Source: Yersinia entomophaga
GTDB taxonomy: Bacteria; Pseudomonadota; Gammaproteobacteria; Enterobacterales; Enterobacteriaceae
Assembly: GCF_001656035.1 (NCBI RefSeq)
Contig: NZ_CP010029.1
Coordinates: 420,410 to 484,409 of the forward strand
Direction: 5' to 3'
DNA: 64,000 bases
The notes beneath the pieces are model-generated. The model made no database searches. It had not been told where the DNA came from and saw nothing but the letters and a program-made list of their open reading frames with translations. Position numbers and translations under genes: made by a program. Of the stretch, positions 39,431 to 51,547 are shown piece by piece. The stretch's first letter is position 1, and the number at the start of each line of letters is the position of its first letter.

Positions 39431-41278
39431 ATGAGAAGATTACTGACAACGTTAGCCATCTTGCTGGTGGTATTAGTCGCGGGGATGAGCGCGCTGGTAC
39501 TTCTGGTTAATCCGAATGACTTTCGTGCCTATATGGTCAAACAGGTCGAAAAAAATAACGGTTACCGACTGGCACTGGAAGGGGATATGCGTTGGCACGT
39601 ATGGCCGCGCTTAAGCATTATTTCTGGCCGAATGTCACTCACAGCACCCGGTGCTGATGCGCCGGTTGTCAGTGCAGAAAATATGCGGCTGGATGTCAAA
39701 CTCTGGCCGCTACTCTCTCATCAGCTAGCGGTAAAACAGGTGATGTTGAAAGGTGCTGTGGTTCGCCTAACGCCTGATAGCGAAGCCCGTTTACAGCCAG
39801 ATGCCCCTGTGGCTCCGGCGGGAAATGCGCCGGTAACGGAAAGCACATCCTGGAAGCTGGATATTGATAAGGTGCAGGTGGCCGATAGCCTGCTGATCTG
39901 GCAGCGAGATGCTGACCAAATTAATGTTCGCGATATCAATTTATTACTCGAGCAAGGCCCGCAACGTCAGGTAAAAGTCAACCTGAGCAGCCGGGTTAAC
40001 CGCAATCAGCGAGATCTGACATTCTCCCTTGACGCCGACGTGGATATGCAAAATTATCCGCAACATATGGGCGCGAAAGTCAGCCAGTTTACTTACAAAC
40101 TGGATGGTGCCGACGTTCCGGTTGGCGGGATTGCTGGGCAAGGTTCGCTGGTGGCGACCTACCAGCAAAATAACCAGCAGGTCAGCATTGAGCAGCTTAA
40201 CGTTAGTGCCAATAATAATGTGCTAACCGGCAGCGTTCAGGCGCGGTTGGGCTTTATTCCTCACTATGATCTGGATCTGAAAAGCGACAGTCTCAATCTG
40301 GATCAACTGTTTGGCTGGCAGGCAAAAAGCGCGGACACTTCCTCATCTGCCAGCAGCAGCAAACCTTTGGTAGCCGCAGCGCCGGTTATTGCCAGTCAGG
40401 AAACCGACGTGGGTCGGGATTTACAAGGGCTGCGTGATTTCACTGCCAAACTGGCATTAACCGCGACCAATCTGGTTTATCGCGGAATTAGCGTGAATCA
40501 ATTTAACGTGCTGGCGGATAATCAGCAGGGAAAACTGTCGGTGAGCCGTCTGTCCGGTCAGGCATTAAAGGGTGAGTTTTCTTTCCCCGGCACTTTGGAT
40601 GTCACCGGTAAGCGCTTACTCATTGCTGTTGAACCAACCATTAATCATGTGGATCTGGGGCCGGTGTTACAGGCTGCGGAATTGCCATTGGTCCTGACTG
40701 GGCAATTCTCGATGACTGGTCAGTTATCCGGCGAAGGGTTTGGCGTGGAGTCCTTTAGCCGCCGTTGGAACGGCGATGCGAAACTTTCAATGGCCAATGC
40801 CCAACTGCACGGCATTAATATCCAGCAGCTAATACAGCAGGCGGTCACGCGTAGCACTAGCGACGTGACCGCGGCGGAGCGTCTTGAACGCTATACCGAA
40901 GTCAGTCGTCTACAGACTCAATTGGCACTCAATAAAGGTTTATTGAAAGTCAGCGAGCTGAACGCGGATTCGGCTCTGATTTCGCTAAAAGGCAATGGTT
41001 CGCTGAACTTACCGGGGCAACAAGCCGATATGAATTTGGCGGTCCGTGTTATTCAGGGCTGGAATGGTCAGGATAAGCTGGTTAAAACGCTGCAAAATAC
41101 CGATATTCCGCTGCGTATTTACGGCCCGTGGGCGAGTTTGAAATATCAGTTAGACGTAGAGCAGTTACTGCGCAAAGAATTGCAGCAACGAGCGAAAAGC
41201 GCTCTCAATGAATGGGCGGAGCGTAATAAAGATAAGCGCAACGGTCAGGATTTGAAAAAGTTGCTGGATAAACTGTAA
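39431..41278 (+). CDS. asmA: outer-membrane assembly protein AsmA
   Basis: The protein has 615 residues (E. coli AsmA 617): one N-terminal membrane helix (about 5-28, LLTTLAILLVVLVAGMSAL) and a long periplasmic beta-groove domain of the AsmA/TamB (VPS13-like) type. GYRLALEGDMRWHVWPRLSI near the start, and NAQLHGINIQQLIQQAV and LPGQQADMNLAVRVIQGW near the end, are family features. AsmA-like proteins help move phospholipids to the outer membrane; asmA was found through suppressors of assembly-defective porins. The low-complexity DTSSSASSSK stretch (about 305) is probably a linker. It follows dcd. Confidence 0.94.
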   Translation: MRRLLTTLAILLVVLVAGMSALVLLVNPNDFRAYMVKQVEKNNGYRLALEGDMRWHVWPRLSIISGRMSLTAPGADAPVVSAENMRLDVKLWPLLSHQLAVKQVMLKGAVVRLTPDSEARLQPDAPVAPAGNAPVTESTSWKLDIDKVQVADSLLIWQRDADQINVRDINLLLEQGPQRQVKVNLSSRVNRNQRDLTFSLDADVDMQNYPQHMGAKVSQFTYKLDGADVPVGGIAGQGSLVATYQQNNQQVSIEQLNVSANNNVLTGSVQARLGFIPHYDLDLKSDSLNLDQLFGWQAKSADTSSSASSSKPLVAAAPVIASQETDVGRDLQGLRDFTAKLALTATNLVYRGISVNQFNVLADNQQGKLSVSRLSGQALKGEFSFPGTLDVTGKRLLIAVEPTINHVDLGPVLQAAELPLVLTGQFSMTGQLSGEGFGVESFSRRWNGDAKLSMANAQLHGINIQQLIQQAVTRSTSDVTAAERLERYTEVSRLQTQLALNKGLLKVSELNADSALISLKGNGSLNLPGQQADMNLAVRVIQGWNGQDKLVKTLQNTDIPLRIYGPWASLKYQLDVEQLLRKELQQRAKSALNEWAERNKDKRNGQDLKKLLDKL

Positions 41279-41288
41279 TTACATTTCG

Positions 41289-41318
41289 GGTTGGCAGTGG
41301 GGAATCCGGCTGCCAGCC
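41289..41318 (+). terminator. terminator of asmA
   Basis: GGTTGGCAG (41289-41297) pairs with CTGCCAGCC (41310-41318) with one mismatch, followed by TATTTTGG, 11 bases after the asmA stop. Confidence 0.65.
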
Positions 41319-41556
41319 TATTTTGGTTGATAAATTGTTATTTTATTGTTTGTACCTCTAACGTTTTTCCCCCTTAAAGCTAGACTTCTCATCACAGATT
41401 CCCTCTTCTGTATAAAATCCCTGCTTATCCTTGATAGATGTCATAAACTCGCGGACTGACTTTAGGCAGAGTGCAGAACGTATTTTTGTCCAATTCACGA
41501 AGAAAATAATACCCGGATGCGCTAAGTTCCGGCCTGTATCGGGTAAGAGAGGATTA

Positions 41557-42912
41557 ATGTTGGATCTATTGATTGGGGTGGTTGTGGCGGTAGGCGTTGG
41601 CCGCTATATCATTAAGGGCTATTCAGCTACTGGGGTGCTGATGGTCGGTGGTTTACTGTTGCTGATAATCAGCGCACTGATGGGAAAAAGCGTGTTACCG
41701 GCCAGCGCCACGTCAACCGGCTGGCGGGCTACTGACATTGTTGAGTATGTCAAAATCCTGTTGATGAGCCGCGGTGGCGATCTCGGCATGATGATCATGA
41801 TGCTGTGCGGGTTTGCTGCCTACATGACGCACATTGGTGCCAATGATGTGGTGGTGAAGATTGCCTCCAAGCCGCTGCAAATGATTAACTCGCCGTATTT
41901 GTTAATGGTCGCCGCGTATATTGTGGCTTGCCTGATGTCACTGGCGGTTTCTTCAGCTACCGGGCTGGGCGTATTACTGATGGCAACCTTGTTCCCGGTT
42001 ATGGTGAACGTGGGCATTAGCCGTGGCGCCGCAGCGGCAATTTGCGCCTCGCCGGCGGCGATTATTCTGGCTCCTACTTCTGGTGACGTCGTGCTGGCGG
42101 CAAAAGCATCGGAAATGCCACTGGTTGATTTCGCTTTTAAAACGACTTTGCCAATCTCTATCGCCGCGATTGTTTGTATGGCGATAGCGCATTTCTTCTG
42201 GCAACGTTACCTGGATAATAAAAGTCAGGAAAAGCATGAAATGATGGATGTGAATGAGATCACAACCAATGCGCCGAGCTTTTATGCCATTTTACCCTTT
42301 ACGCCGATTATTGGCGTGCTGATTTTTGACGGAAAATGGGGACCAGAGCTACACATTATTACCGTTCTGGTGATTTGTATGTTGTTGGCCGCGGTTATTG
42401 AATTTGTGCGCAGTTTCAGCGCTAAAACGGTATTCGCCGGTCTGGAAGTGGCCTATCGCGGAATGGCGGACGCTTTTGCCACCGTCGTAATGCTGTTGGT
42501 GGCGGCGGGCGTATTTGCTCAAGGGCTGAGTACGGTTGGTTTCATCAGTGGGCTGATTGGACTAGCTCAATCCTTTGGGACTGGCGGCATAGTGATGATG
42601 CTGGTGCTGGTCACTATTACCATGCTGGCGGCAATGACTACTGGCTCAGGTAATGCACCTTTCTATGCCTTCGTCGAGCTGATCCCGAAACTGGCGGCTC
42701 AAATGGGGATAAACCCAGCCTATCTGGTTATCCCGATGCTACAGGCGTCAAACCTGGGACGCACCTTGTCACCGGTTTCTGGCGTAGTGGTTGCGGTTGC
42801 GGGGATGGCGAAAATATCACCGTTTGAAGTGGTAAAACGTACTTCAGTACCGGTTCTGGTCGGATTGGTGGTGGTTATCGTGGCGACCGAAATTCTGGTT
42901 CCACTGCGTTAA
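41557..42912 (+). CDS. dcuC: anaerobic C4-dicarboxylate transporter DcuC
   Basis: DcuC exports succinate, a fermentation end product, and can exchange fumarate and malate. The protein has 451 residues with about 12 membrane segments. IIKGYSATGVLMVGGLLLLI, VEYVKILLMSRGGDLGMMIM, YMTHIGANDVVVKIASKPL, SRGAAAAICASPAAIILAPT and LGRTLSPVSGVVVAVAGMAK are nearly identical to E. coli DcuC. I chose the ATG at 41557 (AGAGGA upstream) because it matches the E. coli start; the frame is open from 41431. In E. coli dcuC is near 14 min, not beside asmA, so its place here is different. No clean FNR site was found. Confidence 0.95.
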   Translation: MLDLLIGVVVAVGVGRYIIKGYSATGVLMVGGLLLLIISALMGKSVLPASATSTGWRATDIVEYVKILLMSRGGDLGMMIMMLCGFAAYMTHIGANDVVVKIASKPLQMINSPYLLMVAAYIVACLMSLAVSSATGLGVLLMATLFPVMVNVGISRGAAAAICASPAAIILAPTSGDVVLAAKASEMPLVDFAFKTTLPISIAAIVCMAIAHFFWQRYLDNKSQEKHEMMDVNEITTNAPSFYAILPFTPIIGVLIFDGKWGPELHIITVLVICMLLAAVIEFVRSFSAKTVFAGLEVAYRGMADAFATVVMLLVAAGVFAQGLSTVGFISGLIGLAQSFGTGGIVMMLVLVTITMLAAMTTGSGNAPFYAFVELIPKLAAQMGINPAYLVIPMLQASNLGRTLSPVSGVVVAVAGMAKISPFEVVKRTSVPVLVGLVVVIVATEILVPLR

Positions 42913-42951
42913 GACTTAAATAGATTAAGCAGTTAGACAGGGTGTTAAATG

Positions 42952-42990
42952 GATAGCGTCAGGCATAATACGTCAGAGCCTGACGCTATC
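42952..42990. terminator. perfect 13-bp stem-loop between dcuC and yegH
   Basis: GATAGCGTCAGGC (42952-42964) pairs with GCCTGACGCTATC (42978-42990) with no mismatch, between the two converging genes. There is no strong T-run on either side, so it could be a terminator or another two-fold element. Confidence 0.7.
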
Positions 42991-43004
42991 GGCAGTTTCA
43001 TTTC

Positions 43005-44591
43005 TTATACTTCGTCGTCCGGTTCCGGCACTTTCAGCGGAGTAATTTTCACTTTTAGAATCCGGTGGCTGCTCACTTCCTGCGGCTCAAACAGATAATC
43101 CCCGATCTGCAATTGCTCACCGACCTGAGGAATACGCTGGGTGTGTTCCATCAATAATCCCGCCAGCGTGTGATATTCCCTTTTTTCATCAATAGGTAAG
43201 GGTAAATACATCACCAAATCCTCGAGCGGCATATAACCGTTGGCAATCCAGGTACCGTCATCGATTTGCTGAATATCATGACGAGCATCCGGTACTTCAC
43301 CGGCTACCGGCAGATTACCAGCGATGGTTTCCATCACGTCGGTTAATGTCACTACGCCTTCAATGGATCCAAACTCATCAACCACAAACGCGAAATGGGT
43401 TTGCGCCTGACGGAACTGCTCCAAAGCCATTAGCAGTGAAACTTGCTCAGGGAAAATCAGCGGCTGACGAATCAGTGCGCGTAAATCCAGTTTCTCTTGC
43501 GAAAGCTGCTGTTTTAATAGGTCAATAACGTGTACGACCCCTAAAGGCTCGTCGGTGGTGCTATCTTCGGTCACCACAATTCGGGTATGCAGATTTTTAG
43601 TCAGCAGAGCAGTTAGTTTTTCCGGTGGATCGTTCAGATCCAGATATTCCACGTCGTGGCGTGAAGTCATGATGCTGCTGACCGTTCGCTGAGCTAGTCC
43701 CAATACGCGCTCGATCATGCGCCGTTCCTGCTGGTTAAAGACTTCCTGATTTTGGCGCCCTTGATCTGCAATCAGGCTGGCGGTGTGGTTATCCAGCCCG
43801 GCTTCTTCATGTTTACCACTCAAGATCCGCAGTACCGCTTCTGCGGTTCGTTCACGCAGAGGACGCGCCGAGGTGAGGAAACGACGGCGGTTAAACTGCG
43901 CGAACTGATTCAGTGATTCAATAATTACTGAGAAACCAATAGCTGCATACAGGTAGCCTTTCGGAATATGATAGCCAAAACCTTCTGCGACTAAGCTAAA
44001 GCCGATCATCAGCAGGAAGCTTAAACACAAAATAACAATGGTTGGATGCGCGTTAACAAAACGAGTCAATGGCTTGCTGGCCAATAGCATCATGCCGATA
44101 GCAATGATTACGGCCGCCATCATGACCGCCAAATGGTCAACCATTCCGACCGCGGTGATGACAGAATCCAATGAGAAAATGGCATCCAGCACCACGATCT
44201 GCGCCACTACCGGCCAGAATTTTGCGGTTTTACGCTGATTATTTTGCTGGTGATCTTTACCTTCCAGCCGTTCATTTAGCTCCATAGTGGCTTTGAACAG
44301 CAGGAAAATCCCCCCAATCAGCATGATCAAGTCTCTGGCGCTGAAAGGGTGCTCGGCAAGAGTCACCAGCGGTGCAGTGAGCGTCGCCAGCCAAGAGATG
44401 CAGGCCAGCAGTACCAAACGCATCGCTAAAGCGCAAAGCAGCCCGGTGACTCGTGCTTTATCCCGAAGATGACGGGGGAGTTTATCTGCCAAAATGGCTA
44501 TAAAGATGAGGTTATCAATGCCTAATACAATTTCTAGCACGATTAGCGTTGCCAATCCGGCCCAAATTGTTGGATCCATGATCCATTCCAT
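43005..44591 (-). CDS. yegH: TerC-CBS-CorC family membrane protein YegH
   Basis: The protein has 528 residues in three parts: an N-terminal TerC-type membrane domain of seven helices (about 10-240, with [16 protein letters not shown] and [15 protein letters not shown] carrying the acidic membrane residues), a CBS pair (about 305-430), and a C-terminal CorC/HlyC domain (about 445-520). This is the YegH layout (527 in E. coli). TerC/CorC proteins are linked to metal-ion export or loading; the exact ion is unknown. In E. coli yegH lies between asmA and the colanic acid cluster. Here it faces dcuC and galU instead. Confidence 0.94.
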   Translation of the reverse strand: MEWIMDPTIWAGLATLIVLEIVLGIDNLIFIAILADKLPRHLRDKARVTGLLCALAMRLVLLACISWLATLTAPLVTLAEHPFSARDLIMLIGGIFLLFKATMELNERLEGKDHQQNNQRKTAKFWPVVAQIVVLDAIFSLDSVITAVGMVDHLAVMMAAVIIAIGMMLLASKPLTRFVNAHPTIVILCLSFLLMIGFSLVAEGFGYHIPKGYLYAAIGFSVIIESLNQFAQFNRRRFLTSARPLRERTAEAVLRILSGKHEEAGLDNHTASLIADQGRQNQEVFNQQERRMIERVLGLAQRTVSSIMTSRHDVEYLDLNDPPEKLTALLTKNLHTRIVVTEDSTTDEPLGVVHVIDLLKQQLSQEKLDLRALIRQPLIFPEQVSLLMALEQFRQAQTHFAFVVDEFGSIEGVVTLTDVMETIAGNLPVAGEVPDARHDIQQIDDGTWIANGYMPLEDLVMYLPLPIDEKREYHTLAGLLMEHTQRIPQVGEQLQIGDYLFEPQEVSSHRILKVKITPLKVPEPDDEV

Positions 44592-45084
44592 ATGCCCAGT
44601 TTCACCTTCTATTTCTACGGCTTATGCCGCAGTCAGAATAATGGGCGCTGATCGGGTAAAATTCAACTCTCAATAGCCTCGGGGCCAAGAACTGCGGGGG
44701 AATTGACCGAAGTGATGAGTCATTATCCGAAAATTAGACAGGTATATCGTAATGAGGCTGAGATTATCCTAAGGTAAAGTTAATTAGTGGGTTAGCCTAT
44801 TGTTTACATGATCTAGAATGAACTTAATAAGCAACATGGTTTTATCGGTGACAGATGCAAAAAAAATGACGATAGATACCTTGCTTGCTAATATATGGCG
44901 GATAAATATAGAGTGATTTTTACTCATCCATTTATCTGATTTGTAATAGATTGAGATACATTTTTGCTGTGGAACTGACCTGTTTAGGCATACATTCTCA
45001 CTCTTGCTAAAAATGTGCCACCGCACTGAATTTAACTGGTTGATAGCTCGCCGCAGTAGGTTGTCTGAGAATAAGGTAGGGCAG
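44592..45084. other. 493-base divergent region between yegH and galU
   Basis: The stretch holds the promoters of two divergent genes and only short ORFs, such as 32 codons from 44817 without a ribosome binding site. E. coli has the wza-wcaM colanic acid cluster in this place; nothing of it is visible. No JUMPstart/ops element (GGCGGTAG) was found. Confidence 0.5.
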
Positions 45085-45981
45085 ATGAAGAAGAATTTGA
45101 AGGCTGTAATTCCTGTGGCTGGTCTTGGCACTCGAATGTTGCCAGCGACCAAGGCAATTCCGAAAGAAATGTTGCCGGTCGTGGATAAACCATTGATTCA
45201 ATATATCGTGAATGAATGCGTAGCCGCCGGAATTAAAGATATCGTTCTGGTCAGTCACTCATCGAAAAATGCGATAGAAAACCATTTTGATACCTCATTT
45301 GAGCTAGAAGTTACGCTAGAGTCACGAGTAAAACGACAGTTACTTAATGAAGTGCAAAATATTTGCCCGCCGGATGTCACAATTATGCAAGTGCGTCAGG
45401 GGCAGGCCAAAGGGCTGGGGCACGCAGTGCTGTGCGCGCAGCCAATGGTCGGTGATTCGCCTTTTATTGTGCTCTTGCCGGATGTGTTACTGGATGATTC
45501 TACTGCCGACCTGTCGCGGGAAAACCTGGCCAGCATGATTAAGCGTTTTGAGGAAACCGGCCATAGCCAGATTATGGTGGAGCCTGTTCCGCAGCAAGAT
45601 GTGTCTAAATACGGCATTGCAGATTGCGGTAACGTGAAACTGCAGCCGGGCGACAGTAGTCTGATGGCCGCCGTAGTCGAAAAGCCAAGCGTGGCGGAAG
45701 CGCCGTCAAATCTGGCGGTCGTTGGGCGTTATGTGTTGTCCGCGGATATCTGGCCACTGCTAAAGAAAACGCCGAGCGGAGCGGGCGGCGAAATTCAGCT
45801 GACCGATGCTATTGCTATGCTGATGGAGCAGCAACCGGTAGAAGCATTCCATATGACGGGCAAATCCCATGATTGCGGCGATAAACTTGGTTATATGAAA
45901 GCTTTTGTGGCCTACGGTGTTCGCCATGATACAGAAGGCGAAAAATTCTCTGCCTGGTTAAAACAGCAAATAGACGCATAA
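45085..45981 (+). CDS. galU: UTP-glucose-1-phosphate uridylyltransferase (GalU type)
   Basis: GalU makes UDP-glucose from UTP and glucose-1-phosphate, for LPS core, capsule and trehalose synthesis. The 298 residues keep the catalytic nucleotidyltransferase pattern [17 protein letters not shown] (about residue 13), [54 protein letters not shown] and [12 protein letters not shown] (about 225). These are GalU-like, not GalF-like. I chose the ATG at 45085 (AGGTAGG upstream) because family members begin just before LKAVIPVAG. It is followed, 64 bases on, by galF, forming a tandem pair. E. coli galU lies elsewhere, so a second copy may exist outside the window. Confidence 0.93.
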   Translation: MKKNLKAVIPVAGLGTRMLPATKAIPKEMLPVVDKPLIQYIVNECVAAGIKDIVLVSHSSKNAIENHFDTSFELEVTLESRVKRQLLNEVQNICPPDVTIMQVRQGQAKGLGHAVLCAQPMVGDSPFIVLLPDVLLDDSTADLSRENLASMIKRFEETGHSQIMVEPVPQQDVSKYGIADCGNVKLQPGDSSLMAAVVEKPSVAEAPSNLAVVGRYVLSADIWPLLKKTPSGAGGEIQLTDAIAMLMEQQPVEAFHMTGKSHDCGDKLGYMKAFVAYGVRHDTEGEKFSAWLKQQIDA

Positions 45982-46045
45982 CGCAGAATCCGCGCGTAAT
46001 TTTTGAATAACAGGCTTTATTTGCATGAAAACTCGTTAGGTGAAT

Positions 46046-46939
46046 ATGACTAAATTAAAAGCAGTCATCCCGGTTGCCGGCTTAGGTATGAGAATGCTGC
46101 CAGCAACCAAAGCCATTCCAAAAGAAATGCTGCCAATCGTTGATAAGCCGCTGATTCAACACGTTGTTAACGAATGTGTTGCCGCAGGTATCACCGATAT
46201 TATTTTGATCACACATTCCTCAAAAAATGCCATAGAAAACCATTTTGATACTTCCTACGAATTGGAGGCGATGCTGGAAGCTCGAGTGAAGCGCCAGCTG
46301 CTGGAGGATGTGCAATCTATCTGCCCGCCGGGTGTAACCATTATGCATATTCGTCAGGGTCACCCGGAAGGACTCGGCCACGCAGTGCTGTGTGCTAAGC
46401 CGCTGATCGACGGTCAACCTTTCGTGGTTCTGCTGCCTGACGTCCTCATTGATGACGCTAAGTCTGATTTGACCAAAGATAATCTGGCTCAGATGATAAC
46501 GCGTTTTGAAGATACCGGCGCAAGTCAGGTGCTGGTTCAGCCAATGTCTGTTGAAGAGCTGCCAAACTACTCGGTCATTACCTGCGAAGCGCCGGGGCTG
46601 GCTCCGGGTGAGGCAAGCCCGATAGTGGATATGCAAGAAAAGCCAGAAAATCTGACCGGAATGAAGTCAAACCTGTCAGCGGTTGGCCGTTACGTTCTTT
46701 CCGCCGATATCTGGCCACTGTTAGAGAAAACCGAACCGGGTGCCTGGGGACGTATTCAGCTGACTGATGCTATTGCTGCGTTGAATGCTCTACAACCGGT
46801 GGATGCGGTAGCGTTGACCGGTCAGGCTTATAACTGTGGCGAAAAACTGGGTTATATGCAGGCCTATGTTGCTTACGGTTTGCGTCATCCGGTTCAGGGG
46901 GATGAGTTCAAGGCCTGGTTAAAGGATTTTGTGTCTTAA
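46046..46939 (+). CDS. galF: GalF, GalU-like regulatory paralogue
   Basis: The protein has 297 residues, over half identical to the GalU copy before it. Two changes mark it as GalF: GLGMRMLP, where GalU has GLGTRMLP, and [12 protein letters not shown], where GalU has [12 protein letters not shown]. E. coli GalF has both. GalF is reported to bind GalU and alter UDP-glucose supply, with little activity alone. The ATG at 46046 has TAGGTGA upstream; a GTG at 46040 is a less likely start. It lies before gnd, as in E. coli, but with only about 230 bases between them and no O-antigen genes. A terminator follows at 46962. Confidence 0.93.
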   Translation: MTKLKAVIPVAGLGMRMLPATKAIPKEMLPIVDKPLIQHVVNECVAAGITDIILITHSSKNAIENHFDTSYELEAMLEARVKRQLLEDVQSICPPGVTIMHIRQGHPEGLGHAVLCAKPLIDGQPFVVLLPDVLIDDAKSDLTKDNLAQMITRFEDTGASQVLVQPMSVEELPNYSVITCEAPGLAPGEASPIVDMQEKPENLTGMKSNLSAVGRYVLSADIWPLLEKTEPGAWGRIQLTDAIAALNALQPVDAVALTGQAYNCGEKLGYMQAYVAYGLRHPVQGDEFKAWLKDFVS

Positions 46940-46961
46940 TCCGCTGAAATGATCGTAAATC

Positions 46962-46989
46962 AGGCAACCGTTAGGTTGCCTTTTCTTTT
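46962..46989 (+). terminator. terminator of the galU-galF unit
   Basis: AGGCAACC (46962-46969) pairs with GGTTGCCT (46974-46981) with a 4-base loop, followed by TTTCTTTTG. Confidence 0.85.
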
Positions 46990-47169
46990 GGGACGGCGAT
47001 TATTTTGCCTCAGGCAAACGACTGCGTACAGCAACTGGCCGGTTGTGCTGTCTATCGCACCAATCACTACCCACCTGACATAATCCTGAGTTAACATGTT
47101 TCCCACTGCAAAAACCTGCGGGCTTATCGGCCAATCGCGGGTGTCATCCTTTAGACAGGAGTTTTTTTA

Positions 47170-48579
47170 ATGTCCAAACAACAGATCGGCGTTGTCGGTA
47201 TGGCGGTAATGGGCCGTAACCTGGCGCTTAACATCGAAAGCCGCGGCTATTCCGTTTCCATCTTTAACCGTTCATCAGATAAAACCGACGAAGTGGTTGC
47301 TGAAAACCCAGGAAAAAATCTGGTGCCGAGTTATACCGTTGAAGAGTTTGTGGATTCACTGGAAAAACCGCGTCGTATTTTGCTGATGGTGAAAGCAGGT
47401 GAAGCTACTGACAAAACTATCGCGTCGCTGACTCCTCACCTCGATAAAGGTGACATTTTGATCGACGGCGGTAATACCTATTACAAAGACACCATTCGTC
47501 GTAACCGCGAACTGTCTGAGCAGGGCTTTAACTTCATCGGTACCGGCGTGTCCGGCGGTGAAGAGGGTGCCCTGAAAGGCCCTTCAATTATGCCTGGCGG
47601 TCAGAAAGAAGCTTATGAACTGGTTGCTCCAATTCTGGAAAAAATTGCCGCTCGTGCTGATGACGGCGAAGCCTGCGTAGCTTATATCGGCGCTGACGGT
47701 GCTGGTCACTATGTGAAAATGGTGCACAACGGTATCGAATATGGCGATATGCAGCTGATCGCTGAAGCTTATTCTCTGCTGAAACAAGCGCTGGGTCTGA
47801 ATAATGAAGAACTGGCTGCGACTTTCTCCGAATGGAATAAGGGCGAGCTGAATAGCTACCTGATTGACATCACAAAAGATATCTTCACCAAGAAAGATGA
47901 AGAAGGTAAATATCTGGTTGATGTGATTCTGGATGAAGCCGCAAACAAAGGTACCGGTAAGTGGACCAGCCAGAGTTCTCTGGATCTGGGTGAACCTTTG
48001 ACTCTGATCACCGAGTCCGTCTTTGCTCGTTACCTTTCTTCCCTGAAAGATCAACGTGTTGCTGCATCTAAAGTGTTGACCGGCCCAACGGTTAAAGCTT
48101 TCGAAGGTAATAAAGCAGAGTTTATCGAAAAAGTTCGCCGCGCGCTGTATCTGGGTAAAATTGTTTCTTACGCTCAGGGCTTCTCTCAGCTGAAAGCGGC
48201 TTCCGACGAGAATAACTGGGATCTGCACTACGGTGAGATTGCTAAGATCTTCCGCGCTGGCTGTATCATTCGCGCGCAATTCCTGCAAAAAATCACCGAT
48301 GCTTATGCAGATAATCCTAAGATTGCAAACCTGCTGTTGGCTCCTTACTTCAAACAGATCGCTGATGAATATCAGCAAGCGCTGCGTGACGTTGCGTCTT
48401 ATGCGGTTCAGAACGGCATCCCAACGCCTACCTTCTCTGCTGCAATCAACTACTACGACAGCTATCGTTCTGCCGTACTGCCTGCCAACCTGATTCAGGC
48501 GCAGCGCGACTACTTCGGTGCGCATACTTACAAACGCACTGATAAAGAAGGCGTTTTCCACACTGAGTGGATGGAATAA
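47170..48579 (+). CDS. gnd: 6-phosphogluconate dehydrogenase Gnd
   Basis: Gnd oxidatively decarboxylates 6-phosphogluconate to ribulose-5-phosphate with NADP+, in the pentose phosphate path. Its 469 residues fit the family (E. coli 468). Seen: the N-terminal Rossmann [49 protein letters not shown] (substrate loop, about residue 125), [14 protein letters not shown] (catalytic Lys and Glu) and the C-terminal tail [10 protein letters not shown]. It has a 190-base upstream region after the galF terminator, so it has its own promoter. A terminator follows at 48786. Confidence 0.98.
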   Translation: MSKQQIGVVGMAVMGRNLALNIESRGYSVSIFNRSSDKTDEVVAENPGKNLVPSYTVEEFVDSLEKPRRILLMVKAGEATDKTIASLTPHLDKGDILIDGGNTYYKDTIRRNRELSEQGFNFIGTGVSGGEEGALKGPSIMPGGQKEAYELVAPILEKIAARADDGEACVAYIGADGAGHYVKMVHNGIEYGDMQLIAEAYSLLKQALGLNNEELAATFSEWNKGELNSYLIDITKDIFTKKDEEGKYLVDVILDEAANKGTGKWTSQSSLDLGEPLTLITESVFARYLSSLKDQRVAASKVLTGPTVKAFEGNKAEFIEKVRRALYLGKIVSYAQGFSQLKAASDENNWDLHYGEIAKIFRAGCIIRAQFLQKITDAYADNPKIANLLLAPYFKQIADEYQQALRDVASYAVQNGIPTPTFSAAINYYDSYRSAVLPANLIQAQRDYFGAHTYKRTDKEGVFHTEWME

Positions 48580-48785
48580 TTGCTTAGTTTAGCGATATAA
48601 GCGTGAATGCATGATATTTGGCAGCGCCCATCATTGTAACTGATAATCCGTTAGCCTGATGATGTGAGCTGCCCGTAATAGAACGTTTCTTGCAAACTAT
48701 GCCTTAATCTGTAACAGCAATAGCCAGATTTCGCTAACGAATAGATAGTTCTAATGATGTATTGACCAGATCTGTCGTAATAAAC

Positions 48786-48818
48786 AGCCCTCGCAGATTA
48801 AAATGTGAGGGCTTTTTT
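48786..48818 (+). terminator. terminator of gnd
   Basis: AGCCCTC (48786-48792) pairs with GAGGGCT (48807-48813), followed by TTTTTT. It lies 207 bases after the gnd stop; that interval contains no clear gene. The his operon converges on it. Confidence 0.8.
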
Positions 48819-48847
48819 ACGTCGAAATGCCATTGATAACGGGAAGG

Positions 48848-49455
48848 CTATTTCTCGTGGCGTTCCCGTAGGCGGCCGATCACTTTACTGAGATCCAAAT
48901 TCTGATCTTGCAGCAGAACCAGCAAATGATAAATCAGATCGGACGCTTCATTCGTCAGTTCTTCTCGATCGTTTACCGTTGCCGCTAGCGCGGTTTCTAC
49001 ACCTTCTTCCCCAACTTTCTGGGCGATACGCTTGGTGCCGCTGGCGTAGAGGCTGGCGGTATAAGAACTTTCAGGATCGGCGTTTTTACGTTCAGCTAGC
49101 AATTGTTCGAGCTGATACAGGAAACCCCAGTCGCTAGCTGCCGGCGAAAAGCAGCTGTTATTGCCTAAATGGCAGGTTGGGCCAATCGGATTCACTAAAA
49201 TCAAGAGGGTATCGTTATCGCAGTCAGGGTAGATATTGACTACGTTGAGGAAATGGCCAGAGCTTTCGCCTTTAGTCCATAGACGCTGTTTGGTGCGGGA
49301 GTAAAAGGTGACTTTGCCTGATTTCTCCGTTGCTGCCAGCGCTTCCCGATTCATGTATCCCATCATCAGAACTTCACCGGAGACGGCATGCTGAACGATA
49401 GCGGGCATCATGTTATCGACTTTTTTCCAATCTAGCTGGTTGATCTGTTGTTCAG

Positions 49456-49462
<7 letters not shown>
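48848..49462 (-). CDS. hisI: bifunctional HisI (PRA-CH and PRA-PH)
   Basis: This bifunctional protein performs histidine steps 2 and 3: phosphoribosyl-ATP pyrophosphohydrolase and phosphoribosyl-AMP cyclohydrolase. The 204 residues carry the cyclohydrolase part first ([45 protein letters not shown] with metal-binding Asp residues) and then the pyrophosphohydrolase helix domain ([30 protein letters not shown]). It is the last gene of the operon and overlaps the hisF end by seven bases. Confidence 0.97.

Positions 49463-51546
<2,084 letters not shown>

Positions 51547-51547
<1 letters not shown>

Noticed and set aside
41431..41444. FNR site upstream of dcuC (TTGATAGATGTCAT)
   Set aside because: Only the left half matches TTGAT; the right half, GTCAT, is poor, and it lies downstream of the TATAAA -10-like sequence.
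44784..45152. Minus-strand 122-codon frame across the galU start
   Set aside because: It overlaps the conserved galU 5' end, has no family pattern and no ribosome site; read as a shadow.
46990..47169. JUMPstart/ops element before gnd
   Set aside because: No GGCGGTAG core was found in the interval; absence noted in the polysaccharide finding.
47584..48561. 325-codon minus-strand frame inside gnd
   Set aside because: A long open antisense frame caused by gnd codon usage; the protein has no family pattern.
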